From contig JAHLKC010000054.1 of the NCBI GenBank assembly GCA_025449115.1, positions 62,001-126,000 on the forward strand: a stretch of 64,000 nucleotides of DNA. Reading direction: 5' to 3'. The notes below the pieces were generated by a model. It did not search any database. It was not told where the DNA came from and worked only from the letters and a program-made list of their open reading frames with translations. Of this stretch, positions 22,201 through 32,830 are shown piece after piece. A program made the position numbers and the translations under genes. The stretch is from Chytridium lagenaria (lineage: Eukaryota > Chytridiomycota > Chytridiomycetes > Chytridiales > Chytridiaceae). Numbering within the stretch: position 1 is the stretch's first letter; every line of letters begins with the position of its first letter.

Positions 22201-22935
22201 TCACCCTACCTTGCTCAGTATCTCACAAAAGGTCCGCTTCTTCCCCTTCAAACATCCACCACATTGATCACACTTCTTGGAATCGCCAGTGAATCATCGA
22301 CATTTGGAGTAAACAGTGATATAACCGACCTGGTTTGGATGGCGTCAAGCGGATTCCACGTCTTGGATCCAACGAGATTAGACGCTCTCCTCTGTTCTCC
22401 ATTCACACCAGCCGGCGACGCGTTTTCAAGTCTCGTCGAACAAACCGTCACCTCCTCCATCACTCTCTACCTTGGCGTCATGAACGAATGGGTGTTTGCG
22501 AATTCCGCGGATCCACTCTCCACACCAACTCATGATAGATGGCCGCTATCAGGTCGTAAAGAAACCGACGAGAAGATCATCAAATCCTTGACATGCGCAA
22601 CACCGTTCATTCATAACGTTACAACGTTTCGACTCGTCATGTCGATACTATCGTTCTATGCAACACGGTCGTATTTTCATGTGAATTGCGTTGTTGGAGG
22701 TGTGGGGTTGCTATGTGCCGCGTTTGGCGCGTCTCCGGAAAAGTTTTGGAGACAGGCGGTTCATGATGGGATATCTATAAATCATTGCATCGTCGTGATT
22801 ACAGCGATAACAAGCGTCATGAAGGGTAGAATGACAGAATCCATGAAGACGTGCTTTAGAGCATTGATTGATGAATGTCGAAATGAGGAAATTGGAGAGA
22901 AGGGGGAAGTTTTAAAGAGGTCGATGGAGGTGTAG
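19277..22935 (+). CDS. Fused/STK36-like serine/threonine kinase with long C-terminal repeat region
   Basis: ATG 19277 begins MKEKGKGWKDRYQITLL. The glycine loop (GSCIGVGQFGK) follows after one missing G. Exons 19277-19359, 19478-19828, 19879-20067 and 20106 onward carry VYRAVHLPTSNPVALKLIP (catalytic Lys), LHHPNIIRCIDCF, a catalytic loop IIHRDLKLQ joined to NILL, the DFG motif in KICDFGFSNKV, the activation segment SVKGTPIYMAPEIIEERPY, and DIWALGIILYE. These activation-loop and substrate-lobe motifs are characteristic of Fused/STK36. After the kinase domain (about 290 residues) comes a Ser/Pro linker, then about 700 residues of helical, Leu/Val/Ala-rich repeats to 22935, matching the ARM/HEAT-like tail of STK36. 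Known roles are Hedgehog signalling and assembly of the axonemal central pair; in a fungus the latter is the sensible inference. Three or four frame slips occur, one near 21958 splitting the tail. Confidence 0.75.
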
Positions 22936-23331
22936 ATGCTGGTAGCCATGTATTTGCTTTGAGTGTGATGAAGGGTTTGCTCATGATAACTATTTTTGAG
23001 CCTGTATAAATAAAGTTGAAGTGGAAGAGTGAGAATAAACAAAAAAAAAGGCGCTCATCCAACACGCATGAGGTAGAGATAGTATAAAGCATAAAATTTT
23101 AATGGCTAGAAGGAAAATTGAATAACGGGATTTCTCTGATTTCATATTCATCTGAAGAATAGGGACGAGAGGTTGAGAGCACGGGGGGTATATAACATAA
23201 ACAAGAAAAAAGATGCTAACATCAAACATAAAGAGTGCGCAAAAAAAAAGACCAAACAATTAACAAAGCCCAAAAATCAAGAAATAAGTTCAATGCATTC
23301 ACACCATAGCGCTCTTCCCATTATTCAACAT
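22936..23331. other. Convergent 3' spacer with short tandem duplication
   Basis: It lies between two convergent genes. A direct repeat of about 21 bp (CATTCACACCATAGCGCTCT) occurs at 23297-23316 and 23328-23347, the second copy overlapping the last codons of the RGS gene. Confidence 0.45.
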
Positions 23332-24093
23332 TCACACCATAGCGCTCTCCCTATTCTTCAAGTCCTGGCACGCCAATTTATAAAAGTTTGGAAAACTTGA
23401 AAGTCTCATCATCGTGCACACATTCTCAATAGCCGGCGCAAACATCTCCGGATTGAAATTCTTCCGCTCCTTAATCTCATGCATCAGCTTCTTCCGAATG
23501 TTTGAAGGGATGTTGAGCTCCTTTTCAGCGCCGTTGGTGAAATAAACCTCAACAATCTTGTTTAAACGTTTTTGGAGTTCAGCGCGAAAAGCTGCAGTTG
23601 CTTGTTCTTCTTCAGAGCCTTCTTCGGAAATGGGTTCCACTGCGGCGTTTGGCCGTGGGATGGCTGCAGGGTTGGTTTTGGCAAACTGTTTGTACCGTTC
23701 AACCTCTTCGTAAAATTCAATATTCTCCTCGGAATGTTCTTTGCGGAGGAAGAGGTAAAAGTCTACAAAATACACATGTGTTATAGATATCAAACGCAAA
23801 TAACTATCAAAACCACTTTACTCACCTGCTAAACTAAATGGAGCTTCAAGCTCATCGTTCAAGACCTGGAACAACCCCACTTTGAGCACTCGACCCGATT
23901 GAGTTCCGCTAGCTCTAGGTGCCTGAGGTGAGAGCGCACGATTTGCTGGTGCCAAAGATCCTTCCTCTGATCTTGATCTCACCAGGTTGGTGTTGCTTGA
24001 CTTTGCTGAAATATCCGCCCCTTTCACTGGCCCCGCAGCTGCAGCCCCAACCGACGTGCCCTTGAGTAGAGATAAACGCTTCACGGATACCAT
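23332..24093 (-). CDS. RGS-domain protein
   Basis: Two exons, 23826-24093 and 23332-23762, join cleanly. Exon one is a Ser/Ala-rich N-terminus (MVSVKRLSLLKGTSVGAAAA) ending LFQVLNDELEAPFSLA. Exon two continues DFYLFLRKEHSEENIEFYEE, the signature of RGS helices 3-4, then a 25-residue acidic insert and RLNKIVEVYFTNGAEKELNI, then RKKLMHEIKERKNFNPEMF and MMRLSSFPNFYKL, completing an RGS box. RGS domains accelerate GTP hydrolysis on G-alpha subunits. The protein has no membrane segment and is short (~230 residues), so it is a minimal RGS protein acting in the cytosol or at the membrane via partners. No frame breaks. It is transcribed divergently from the exonuclease gene. Confidence 0.8.
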
Positions 24094-24901
24094 TTAACTT
24101 TTGTATTTCGGGCTATATGTCGGTGTTCTTGTTTCGACTTTCCGTTGTAACTGCTTTCTTTGGATGTCAGGTGAAGATTATTGTGTTTGGGCTTGTGGCG
24201 CCTCTGATTTTCGTTTTCGCCCATAGTTTCCATAATAAGAACGTATTGTTTTTGTCGATCCATTGCTCAACGGCAAAAGGTACCGCCTGAACTTGCACTC
24301 TTCACTGAATCTTCTGGAGAATGATTGTTGACTAGGATCGCTTCCTGCAGACAGCGCTATGCACGTTAGAGGGTTTACAAACCGCTGGGTTCTTGCTCTA
24401 ATTGGTCCGATGATGGTTGAAACGGATTTGGATTAACATCCCGGGCTCTAACTTGGGAGGAAGGTGGATGCCTTGTGTCGATGGGGATGAGAGGATTGGT
24501 TTTGGATTTGGGAGTAAGAGTTGGTAGGAGTGTGCAAGTTCTGGAGACATGTCTAAAGTTTGTCTATTTCAAAGGTCTGTTTACCTTAGAACGGCAGAAA
24601 AAGGAAGATTGTGTGTAGGTAAAGATTGTATAGTTCGGGATGATCTTGTGAATTTACCAAAGTCTATAGTCTTCTTTCAAGCAGCTCATTCCTTTCAACA
24701 TACGCTTTGCTACATTTCGTTCCTTTTTTTTTTATTAATAAAGAACGGTATTAAGAAAAAGAGTGTTTAGAAATCATAGCCAACGTTTTTGGATGCGAAG
24801 GGAGGGGTCGGTATCGTAATGTAGGGAAGAACGTCATATGGAAAGGTGGAAGGCTTCTGAACTAAAAGAGCTGCACTTTAAATGAAATTTCAATTTTCGT
24901 A
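24094..24901. other. Divergent promoter region, RGS / exonuclease
   Basis: About 800 bp between two heads facing apart. No open frame with protein-like composition, repeat or RNA gene was recognised. Both promoters are expected here. Confidence 0.35.
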
Positions 24902-26458
24902 ATGTCAAGGCATGGCTCCAAGCGACCTCACTCAAGCTCTACCTTAGCCCCTCTAAGACGAGATTCAACACCAAAGCCCTTGTTCGCCCCAACAGAAGTT
25001 GAGAGACAGTTTCATTCTCAAAAACACAAGGACCGTTTCATCGATTCTTACTACGTACTGAAGGAGGCGCTTGCAAATGTGGAAAAGTCCGAACAACAGA
25101 CAGCACAATTCTTTCCACCACCAGAAGAGGAAAAGCGTACCAAGATTCCTCGTCTAGAGAATCAAAAGTCAAAGAAAGTTTTATTGAGGGCAGTCACCGA
25201 AGATGGAGTGCTTGCCCAAGCCGCTATGGGTGAGGTGGTCCGCCTCATGGGAGCTGAGAAGCCCTTCTGGAGGAAGGCAGATTTCTTTTCTGGGAACTTT
25301 GTACAGTTTATGCAGCTATTTCCTGGGACTTTTAGACAGACGTTTCCGGATCATCGGATAAAGTTGCTGCAGGTGGATGGGAGGGAAGACCCTGAGAGGG
25401 TTTATGATGCTTTGCAAAGGGCGGATTTTAAAGTTCCCCAGCTTATGCCTACACTTGAAGTACCCGTTAATCCCGTATGCGCTTCCCAAAGGGTTTATCA
25501 TTACATACGCATCGAAAGAGTCGTTTGCGATGAGTTTATTAAGACGTATATTGGCCGCAACATGGATGACGGGTAAGCTTTACTTCCTCTAAAGAGTTAT
25601 CTAACGTCATCTTTTAGAGTTTGGGAAGCTCATTCAAAATGTGTGGTTGGGTTGGACACTGAAACCACCGTTGATGAGAGCAAGCGCTTCCAGAAAGGAA
25701 GGTCGAGTCCTTCTCTCATCCAAATTTCGACACGCAAGCCTGCCTTCTCGTTCACATTGACCAAATGCCACGCAGCATCATCCCGCCTTCAGTAAGATGG
25801 CTTCTTGAATCTCCCGAAATTATCAAGATCTGCGTCGACGTTAAGGCAGAGAAGAAATCGCTAGGAGAATTGAAAGTGATTAGTAAAAGTCAACAACTTG
25901 TTGCAAACGGTCTTTTGATCTCGGTGCTTTCGCAATAGAACATGGGTATCAACGACCGATTTGTGTTACTGGTGGAGGTCCGGGACTGGCGGAGATGATG
26001 GGTTGTTTGACGGGTTATAGTATGGCAAAACCGAGGCATATCAAGTTGGGGATTGGACCAGAGCACCTTTTAGTCAAAGTCAAACACAGTATGCAGCGAT
26101 GGACGCGTACGCCAATCTTGATCTTTATGATGTGCTTTCTGGGACGGACGCATGTAGCGAGGACGACAGCCGGCGACGACGACTTGTGGTGTTTTGGACG
26201 GATAAGATGGGGGTATCTGAAATGGAGTTTTCAGCGAAGGCTGATGCGTTTATGCAGCCGTTGGGGTATGAGAGAATTGGGATGGAGGGCCTTGACGCTC
26301 AAAGGGTTGGTGTAGATTCGTCATATGCGGAATGCGTGAAGTTTCTTTATCGGGAAAGTGTCTCTGATTATGCTACTGCAGAAGATCGGAGGCCGGATTT
26401 TGTGCAGGAGAGATTCTATCAGAGGATGGGGTATACTTCGAATGTTCTACCTAAATAG
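24902..26458 (+). CDS. 3'-5' exonuclease (DEDD, RNase D/WRN-like) domain protein
   Basis: ATG 24902 opens a basic N-terminus (MSRHGSKRPHSSS) and about 225 residues of unknown helical sequence. After a 43-bp intron (GTAAGC..TTTTAG, 25576-25618) comes CVVGLDTETTVDE, motif I with the DxE metal ligands. SPSLIQIST follows, then one base slip and CLLVHIDQMPRS, LLESPEIIKICVDVKAEKKS (motif II region), FDLGAFAIEHGYQ, GLAEMMGCLTGYSMAKPRH and YAAMDAYANLDLYDVL, motif III of the DEDDy type (Y..MD). A C-terminal ~100 residues lead to TAG at 26458. Such enzymes trim RNA or DNA 3' ends; the substrate cannot be told. Coding between 25880 and 25940 may include another intron. Confidence 0.7.
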
Positions 26459-26683
26459 TTTGTGGAAAGTATTCTTTGTTTGTACTTCATTATTTATCAT
26501 CCATTCGAGGTCACGCCTTCGATACTTTATTTTCGTTTAAAAGTTTATTATCAGAATATAAGCAATTACGTGTTTTCGGTAGAGGTTCTACAGTAGGCAT
26601 AAGATGCGGTGGTTTTTATTTCCCCCGCACTTGCCTAAGAATATTTGCGCATAAATATATACTTAAGCCCTATAAATACGTTC

Positions 26684-27763
26684 TCAAGACTTTATAGCCT
26701 TCACAATCAAATTCTGTGATGTACTCGCAATCTTCCCATTCTCATCAAACAACTGACTTTCACAAACCCCCGTAGACTTGGTTGTCACTCTCGAAACACT
26801 CTTCATGCACATCCATCCACTCTCCTTTGCAGCAACTCCTCTCCAAACCACATTATAATCCACATTCGAATAACTAAGAAAAACTCTTTAGTCTAGTAAT
26901 AGAAAATTGGAGTCTAACCTGTATTTTCCCCACGGCAGAATCGCTGACATACCAGATCCTGAATCGCCAAACAGCGCGACGTGAAGATCAGCCGTGATGG
27001 GACGCGCTCACCCGTTCTCTTATCAACAATCAGCGCCATTCCTCTCGCTGGTCGAGTCCAGACAACGCTCCCTTTATAAGATTCGCTAGTGATCACATCC
27101 ACACGAGGTCGCATCACCCAATCCAACGTGTTACGATATGTTTGCCGCGGACCGCCTTTAGGTTTCATAGGTTTATCGAGAACGTTTTGCGGTGGTAGCG
27201 GTGGGTTGTCATCTGCATCGCATATGTCGCCTCCCTTTTTGAATTCTTCGACGGACTGTAGGTCCTGGTGTTTTAGCAACAGCCCTCCCCTCTAACAAAT
27301 ACTTTATGCGTCTCAGCATCGCAAAGGTCAGCCGACATATGATAAAAGCTTCGACTTGAGAACAGCACTGAGAGTTTGATACGAAGAAGGCCTTGGGTGG
27401 GACAGGACGGTAGAGATGGATAGAGAGTTTGTGGATCCCAAAGCCAGCTTGTTCTTTGGCAACGTGTTCGAGGAAGGCGTAGGTGAGTAAGGCAGAGACG
27501 GGACCACCTTTTTCAATTTGTTAGATGTGGAAGCGTTGGAAGGTGGACGAACCGTGCTGTGATGATGGAGACCATGGACCGATGGTTAGGTTTGTAGGTT
27601 GGAAAAGGTCGTCGGCGATTCGCTTGTAGTAAAAGCCATCACCGTTGTCGACTGTCAAGTTAAAGAGATCCTGTTCGGTAGATCCGGATGTAAGGTTTGG
27701 TTTGATATCGTTATCGGATGCGGCCGATTTGAAGTGGTGGGCGATCTGGACGACTCTGTGCAT
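26684..27763 (-). CDS. Hot-dog thioesterase-like protein (4HBT_3/TesB type)
   Basis: ATG 27763 starts MHRVVQIAHHF. The N-terminal part (GDGFYYKRIADDLFQPTNLT, WSPSSQHG) runs into a 45-nt intron at about 27494-27538 with a CTAAC branch point, then GGPVSALLTYAFLEHVAKEQ and HKLSIHLYRPVPPKAFF, the first hot-dog half. After a slip come SFYHMSADLCDA and VFVRGEGLLLKHQDLQSVEE, a long linker, then the second half (TLDWVMRPRVDVITS, VWTRPARGMALIVDKRTGE). A second intron (about 26880-26921) leads to a last exon with YSNVDYNVVWRGVAA, VTTKSTGVCESQLFDENGKI and a stop at 26684-26686. The GGPVSALL motif and the double hot-dog layout suggest an acyl-CoA thioesterase; the substrate is unknown. Confidence 0.55.
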
Positions 27764-28013
27764 GACGACTTTTGAATGTTTTTCGTTATGACGTTGGGCA
27801 TGGCCTTTTATTTATTGTAGAATTTAGCCGAGGTGATTGTCACAATGAAATCCTGTTAAGGTTCGATGGCTACGAATTATTGATACGAACGGAAGTCGTA
27901 TTTCTCCAATTCATGCAAAGTCAGCGTGTTGGATAGGAGTTGGCGTATGTCGAAAAAAGGTACTTGATCCAACAACATCACATCCCATCACCATCGATAC
28001 TTAATAGTGCATC
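27764..28013. other. 5' flank of the thioesterase gene
   Basis: This is expected to hold its promoter. Nothing specific was recognised. Confidence 0.3.
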
Positions 28014-28256
28014 GTCACGTGACTACCACATGCACACACTGATTGGTCTAGACAATTCCGCAGTATTTTGAAGGTATAAATTCTTCTCCAACTTCCACTT
28101 CATGCCCTCAGTTTCCTCCCTGGTCTTGTTACATCCTCATATTGAAATTTCGCCTTTTACTAAATTTCACTGTGTTGCAGGGCTACTTGCTGGGAGTGTC
28201 CCAATTTTTGAAGAAACTTTTTGAAGTTCTCCTTGAGGATTTTTAATCTTTTTGGT
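28014..28256 (+). repeat. Promoter-like dispersed repeat, copy 1 (inverted relative to 39880-40119)
   Basis: About 240 bp match 39880-40119 in reverse complement with few differences. In this orientation it contains TCACGTGACT (an E-box-like CACGTG), ATTGGT (inverted CCAAT), a TATA element in GGTATAAATTC, then a pyrimidine-rich tract and GGGAGTGTCCCAATTTTTGA. It may be a solo LTR or a duplicated promoter. Confidence 0.6.
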
Positions 28257-29185
28257 GGAATTTGAAAACATATTAATTGAAAGAATGAAAGTGAAATAAT
28301 TCAGCAAAGTCCAAGGAATAAAATATACTTTGTTCACAGTTGGTTATGCCGTCGGCAAATGAGATGGTGTACGATGGTCACTTTTGATGTGGAATATATG
28401 TTCGTGGTGAACCAAGACTTAAGCATAGTTTAAATGCAGCCAGAATTACGCGAAGCTACCAAAGTTAAATTCGCAGAACCATCGGAAGCGTGACGTTTTC
28501 CTGAACTTTGTGGGGGATAACTAATTGAGCAAACTGCGGTGAGATCGGATCAAAAATAGGGACTGTAACTGATGGTAATCTTTTAAAGTTATTCATTTTC
28601 AACACACCAGGAGACAACAGTATGGCAGCAACAACAGAGGTTTCTATCTTGACATAATTATCAACAAAAGATTGCTGAGATAGTTGTTTCCTTAAAAGCA
28701 GCTTGTGAAATATTCAATAACATGATGCTTCTTTTGTATCTTGGGACTTTGTATTTATTTGTTTATATCTCCATCCAAAATAAACCTGTCCGCAGTCCTG
28801 TCCAGGTCCAGGTCAAAGTCTTCTCCAACACACACGCGCCTACCTCTGGCACGAAGGTAAGTATTAATTAGTCTTACCAGAAGGTGTCTCCCGTCAGGCC
28901 TTTGGACACACCACGTATGTTCCGTGGCGTTGGGGAGTGGCTGCTGCAAAGCCCCGATCCGCAAACCACCCTTCGGCTCACAGCCGGTAAGATGGAGTAT
29001 AAATGCAGCTTGCCATTGTTGTTGCCACTTTGGGTTTTGAGATTGCCCTTAGCACTGGGAACGCTAAAAAAACACCTTTACCGCCATGATGATTGACTAA
29101 TGGGCAAAAATGGTTATAGAAAGACTTAACCGCCACCGGCATCTCCACGCAGGACCCAGGAGTGTGCAAGTGATTCACTCAGAAC
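28257..29185. other. Gene-poor stretch with a weak minus-strand spliced ORF
   Basis: On the minus strand 28755-28964 reads protein-like (NATEHTWCVQRPDGRHLL) with a possible GTAAGA..CCAG intron at about 28853-28886 followed by RRVCVGEDFDLDLDRTADRF. No start exon or family was found, so it is not called. Confidence 0.3.
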
Positions 29186-30590
29186 TGTGAAGTTCTCTCC
29201 AGTGGCCTCCTCTGCTAAGCCTTGACATACAGAGGTAGAGAACCACATTGTAGGTGATGATATTAACTCTCTGCATGTACTCCAGAGTCGAGAATAAAGC
29301 CCTACTCATCCGTTAAGGGATGCAAGGATTTGGTGAGATGTGGTTTGTGTTTCGTTCTGATCGTTAGTAGAAGGGGGAAAATGAAGGGAAAACAAGGGGA
29401 TAGGGTACTACGGGAATGGATTCCACCCCGCTCCAAGGAATGTGTCAGGTCTACAAAACTGCTCCTTACAACTGTTTTAACGTGTACGTGTTGTTTCTAT
29501 TGTCTCATCCGTCCACAAGCTTCTTACGTGCCGCTACTCCCACTCCAAACATTGGGATGGTATATGTTTCAACAATAATGCAAGCTGCTGCTCATTATAA
29601 ATACTAGTTCTCACTATGAAGGCCCGTTATGCTTGCAATCCTTTCTTTGTCTGTGTAAGATTATTGGATAACCTCACCAAGAGGCATGAATGCGTCGCTT
29701 AAATAGACGTTGTGCCATTATTTTTATTTCCTTGTTTCCGTTCCATTCTGTTCCCTCTCGGGGGTTTTCATAGTTTTTCCCCATAGCTACGAGAGAGGTT
29801 TTTATAGAAGGAAGGGGGATCAACGTGGTATGCCAACTTATGACATGCTACCACGTTGGTTGAGAAGCCTGTTGTTGTTATTTGATTCCCCTTTATGTAT
29901 TGTTTTACTATTTGTAGAAAGTTGAATAGATTTACGTACACCTCTTCAGTCCTGGATTAAGCCCTCTGCTCATTCAGGCCAGTCCTTGGTGGGCTGTGCT
30001 ATCATCTTTCCCATTTTATTCACTATCGTGTGTTGAGTTGTACTAGCGGGTGCTCTGGTTAGCACGCCGCCAAGGGAGACTGCGATCCAAACCAAGACAT
30101 TGTCTAAGAAGGTATGAGCCATGGGAATACGCCTCAAGGGCATGATTCCTTCAAAGGTTTGGTCAGTATAACTACCTCTGTTCTATTCTCGATGGCTATG
30201 ACAGGCTATCTTGTTGCCTGTGAGTGGGAGAGCGGCATGAGCAGGGCCCTAGGTAGATGAGATTGAGATGGAACATGTTAAAACGGCTTATTGCGGCGAA
30301 TATGAGGCCTGGTACACTCCTTGGAGCGGGATGGAATCCCTTCTCGTAGACCCCTTTCCCCTAGTCACTTTAGATCTAGTCTCTAGGCATTTCCCTTCCT
30401 TTTTTCCCTTATTATCAACGATTAGAACGAAAACCACAGCAACTTAAATCCCCGCTGTCACTAAAAGCAGAATAGGGCTTGACTTTTGATCTAGGAGTAC
30501 TTCCTAGACTCTAGTCTCGCCACCTACTACGTTGTTCTCTACCTCTGTATGCCAGGGCTTATCAGAGGGGGCCATAGAGAGAACTTCACA
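29186..30590 (+). mobile_element. Foldback-type element, copy B (1.4 kb)
   Basis: The ends are exact inverted copies, TGTGAAGTTCTCTC at 29186 and GAGAGAACTTCACA ending 30590. The left ~400 bp is the reverse complement of the right-end sequence, matching copy A's right arm (about 6890-7299) even more closely than its own. The interior from 29655 is colinear with copy A. A conserved hairpin has 10-bp perfect arms, CAACGTGGTA at 29821-29830 and TACCACGTTG at 29849-29858. There is no transposase-like frame, so it would be non-autonomous. No clear target-site duplication flanks the ends. Confidence 0.6.
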
Positions 30591-32365
30591 TCTGATATTG
30601 TTGAAGTTCAACCTCAGCAAGATTTGGACACCAATGTGTCCCAAAACCAAAGTGACGGTACCCCAAGTGTAGATCACTTGGGGAGTCCGTAACAGTGTTT
30701 AAGGAGGGAGGCTGGTGAAATGATTTACGAGGTTGAGACGCGTCTGGACGCGTCAGCCTCTGCACATCTCATCAGCCTGCAATGGACATCGTTCATTCCC
30801 TTGCCATGTATAAGGGAGTTACAACGTCCCTTCCCTCCTGTAATTCATCTGACATATACAATACAATAAATACAATCTTTATTTAGCAGATGTTTCCATC
30901 CGTTCCAGTTTTAAGCTTAATCTTTGTTGGCCAAGGGCTATTGTGACAATGGCAAGAAGGTGGATTAGGTATGAGAAGCGCTTGACAAAGACCTGGTGGA
31001 CAGATGAATAACAGAATGTATAAATTGTGCTTGATATTAGTTGGTTGCTGCGCGATGTTCTAATAAAGGAACAATCCAATTTAAAGTTAGTTCCCAAATA
31101 TGATTTTCACGGACTTTTCTTTTTCCCCTTCCAGTTGGTTCACTAATGAATCCGATGACTCGTCAAGGTAAGCTTTTTGTTGAGTTAGATGGGTTATAGG
31201 TTTTTCCCGCCTTGTATATAGCTGCCGCGGGTCTCCCCTATCCACCGTCCTTCTTTGTATTTTGGCTTATTGTGTTTATCTACCATTTGACGGATCCTAT
31301 TGAAACCCCCTCGGATACATAGTAGGAGGCCGTTGATCATAGTTGGCACACATTCACGAAAAACTTTGTCCTCTATGATGAGGAAACAGCCCACTATCAA
31401 CGAAAAAGCTTCCGCTGGTGCCATATTCATGAAACTCAAAAAGGCATTCTGTGCTCATAAACATGAAGGGGATGTGTAGATACTGATAGGGGATCGCATC
31501 AACCAAAAAACACAAGAAGCATGAAACTTTGGCTTTTTCTTTTTTGACGTGCGCATCCAAATTATTTGTCATTTGTGTAAAATGTCATTCAAAGTCTCGG
31601 GCTGACAGAAAACGCCCAATCAGGCTTTTGATTCCTTTGGAGCCCTTGCCGCCGTCGTCATCAATCAGTATCATTCCTTTGTGTAACTATGCAAAAACCC
31701 TTTTTTTTTGTACCCCCTTTTTTTCTTCTTTTTTTTCTTTTTCCTCTTTCTCTTTCTTTCTTCTTCTCTTTCTCTTCCCATTTTTATCTCGTATTACCTA
31801 TAGATGGTGTGACGCTTTCATGCATGAATGGAACTGACAAGGTATTAGATTGGCACATTGGGCTCACCCCCTTCAACATCTCCATCATCAAAGCTGAAAA
31901 CGAGGATTCATGCAATCTCTCTCCCTCATCAAACACAACAAGTAAAACCCCTTGTTTTTCATTTTGGGCATCCAGACAGGGTTTGATAAACCACTCGGAG
32001 AAGGTCGGGTGGGCTCATCCCACCATATCTGATTCATTCACACGACCTTTATGCAAAGAGGAGGGCGGCGGGGCAAGGATGTCAGGTGAGGGAGCGTGAT
32101 GTGATGATGGGCCTAACGAGTGAAGTCAAATAATAATAGTATATTTTGATGAGTGGGTGAGGAAATGAAAGGCGCCACACAGGCCCGTCTTTTGCGGTGC
32201 TTGGTAATTTTAGGTATTTACATATTATCACAATGAGGGATCATGAGCTCAACTGTTTATGATTTTCATTTACATGTCTCCTGTGATGCATATTCATAGA
32301 GGTGGCGCACTTGCTTGACTTTCACGCCGTCTTGATCTTGACTGTCACGCCGTCTTGGCCCGTCT
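30591..32365. other. Gene-poor region with LTR-like segment and pyrimidine tract
   Basis: From about 30645 to 30885 there is a segment with a TATA-like GTATAAGGG, CT-rich stretches and AATAAATACAATC, reminiscent of a solo LTR but without a second copy here. At 31699-31785 lies a long T/C-rich tract. A plus-strand open frame to 32099 reads partly protein-like (DGVTLSCMNGTDKVLD) but has no recognisable family. Confidence 0.35.
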
Positions 32366-32830
32366 TTATTGTGCTATAGTCACTTTGGATGTTTTTACGG
32401 AGCCGACGACGGTAAATTTAGTGGGTCCGATAGAGGTCCCGATCTTCTTCATCACATGATCGTGTATGTTTATGCACGAACACATTTCCTCGATTTTGAA
32501 GGTATTTTCCGTGGGAACCGTCAAATCACCATTTGAGGCTTCACTGCGCGTCATCCCCCAACGTTCCTCCACGAACACTTTATTGAAGTGTGACCCATAC
32601 CACTATGTCATGACCGATTACACGTGTGATTGCCGTCGATCCCAGTAGTATTCCATCCCCACAGTGGGAGGCTTGCCATCACCGTCATCCGACGTCTCCA
32701 TGACCCCTACCTCTTGTTAATGAGCGTGACGTAGAAGCATGATACGCACTCGGACCCACCTCCCATTGGGGTTATACTTGACCGAGTTCGACGCAGGAAT
32801 CGGCTGAGGCTTCTTTTTCTCCGGATTTAG
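32366..32830 (-). pseudogene. Decayed coding fragment, family unknown
   Basis: Minus-strand pieces in different frames look like protein: KYNPNGRWVRVRIMLLRH at about 32770-32715, TVGMEYYWDRRQSHV at about 32670-32625, and VFVEERWGMTRSEAS to a stop at 32366. They are separated by stops and frame changes. I do not recognise the family. It is called a remnant only because three neighbouring segments share orientation and protein-like composition. Confidence 0.25.

Noticed and set aside
31529..32099. Secreted protein with a hydrophobic leader (plus strand)
   Set aside because: The apparent leader is translation of a T/C tract (FFFVPPFFLLFFLFP) and the rest has no family or clear start.
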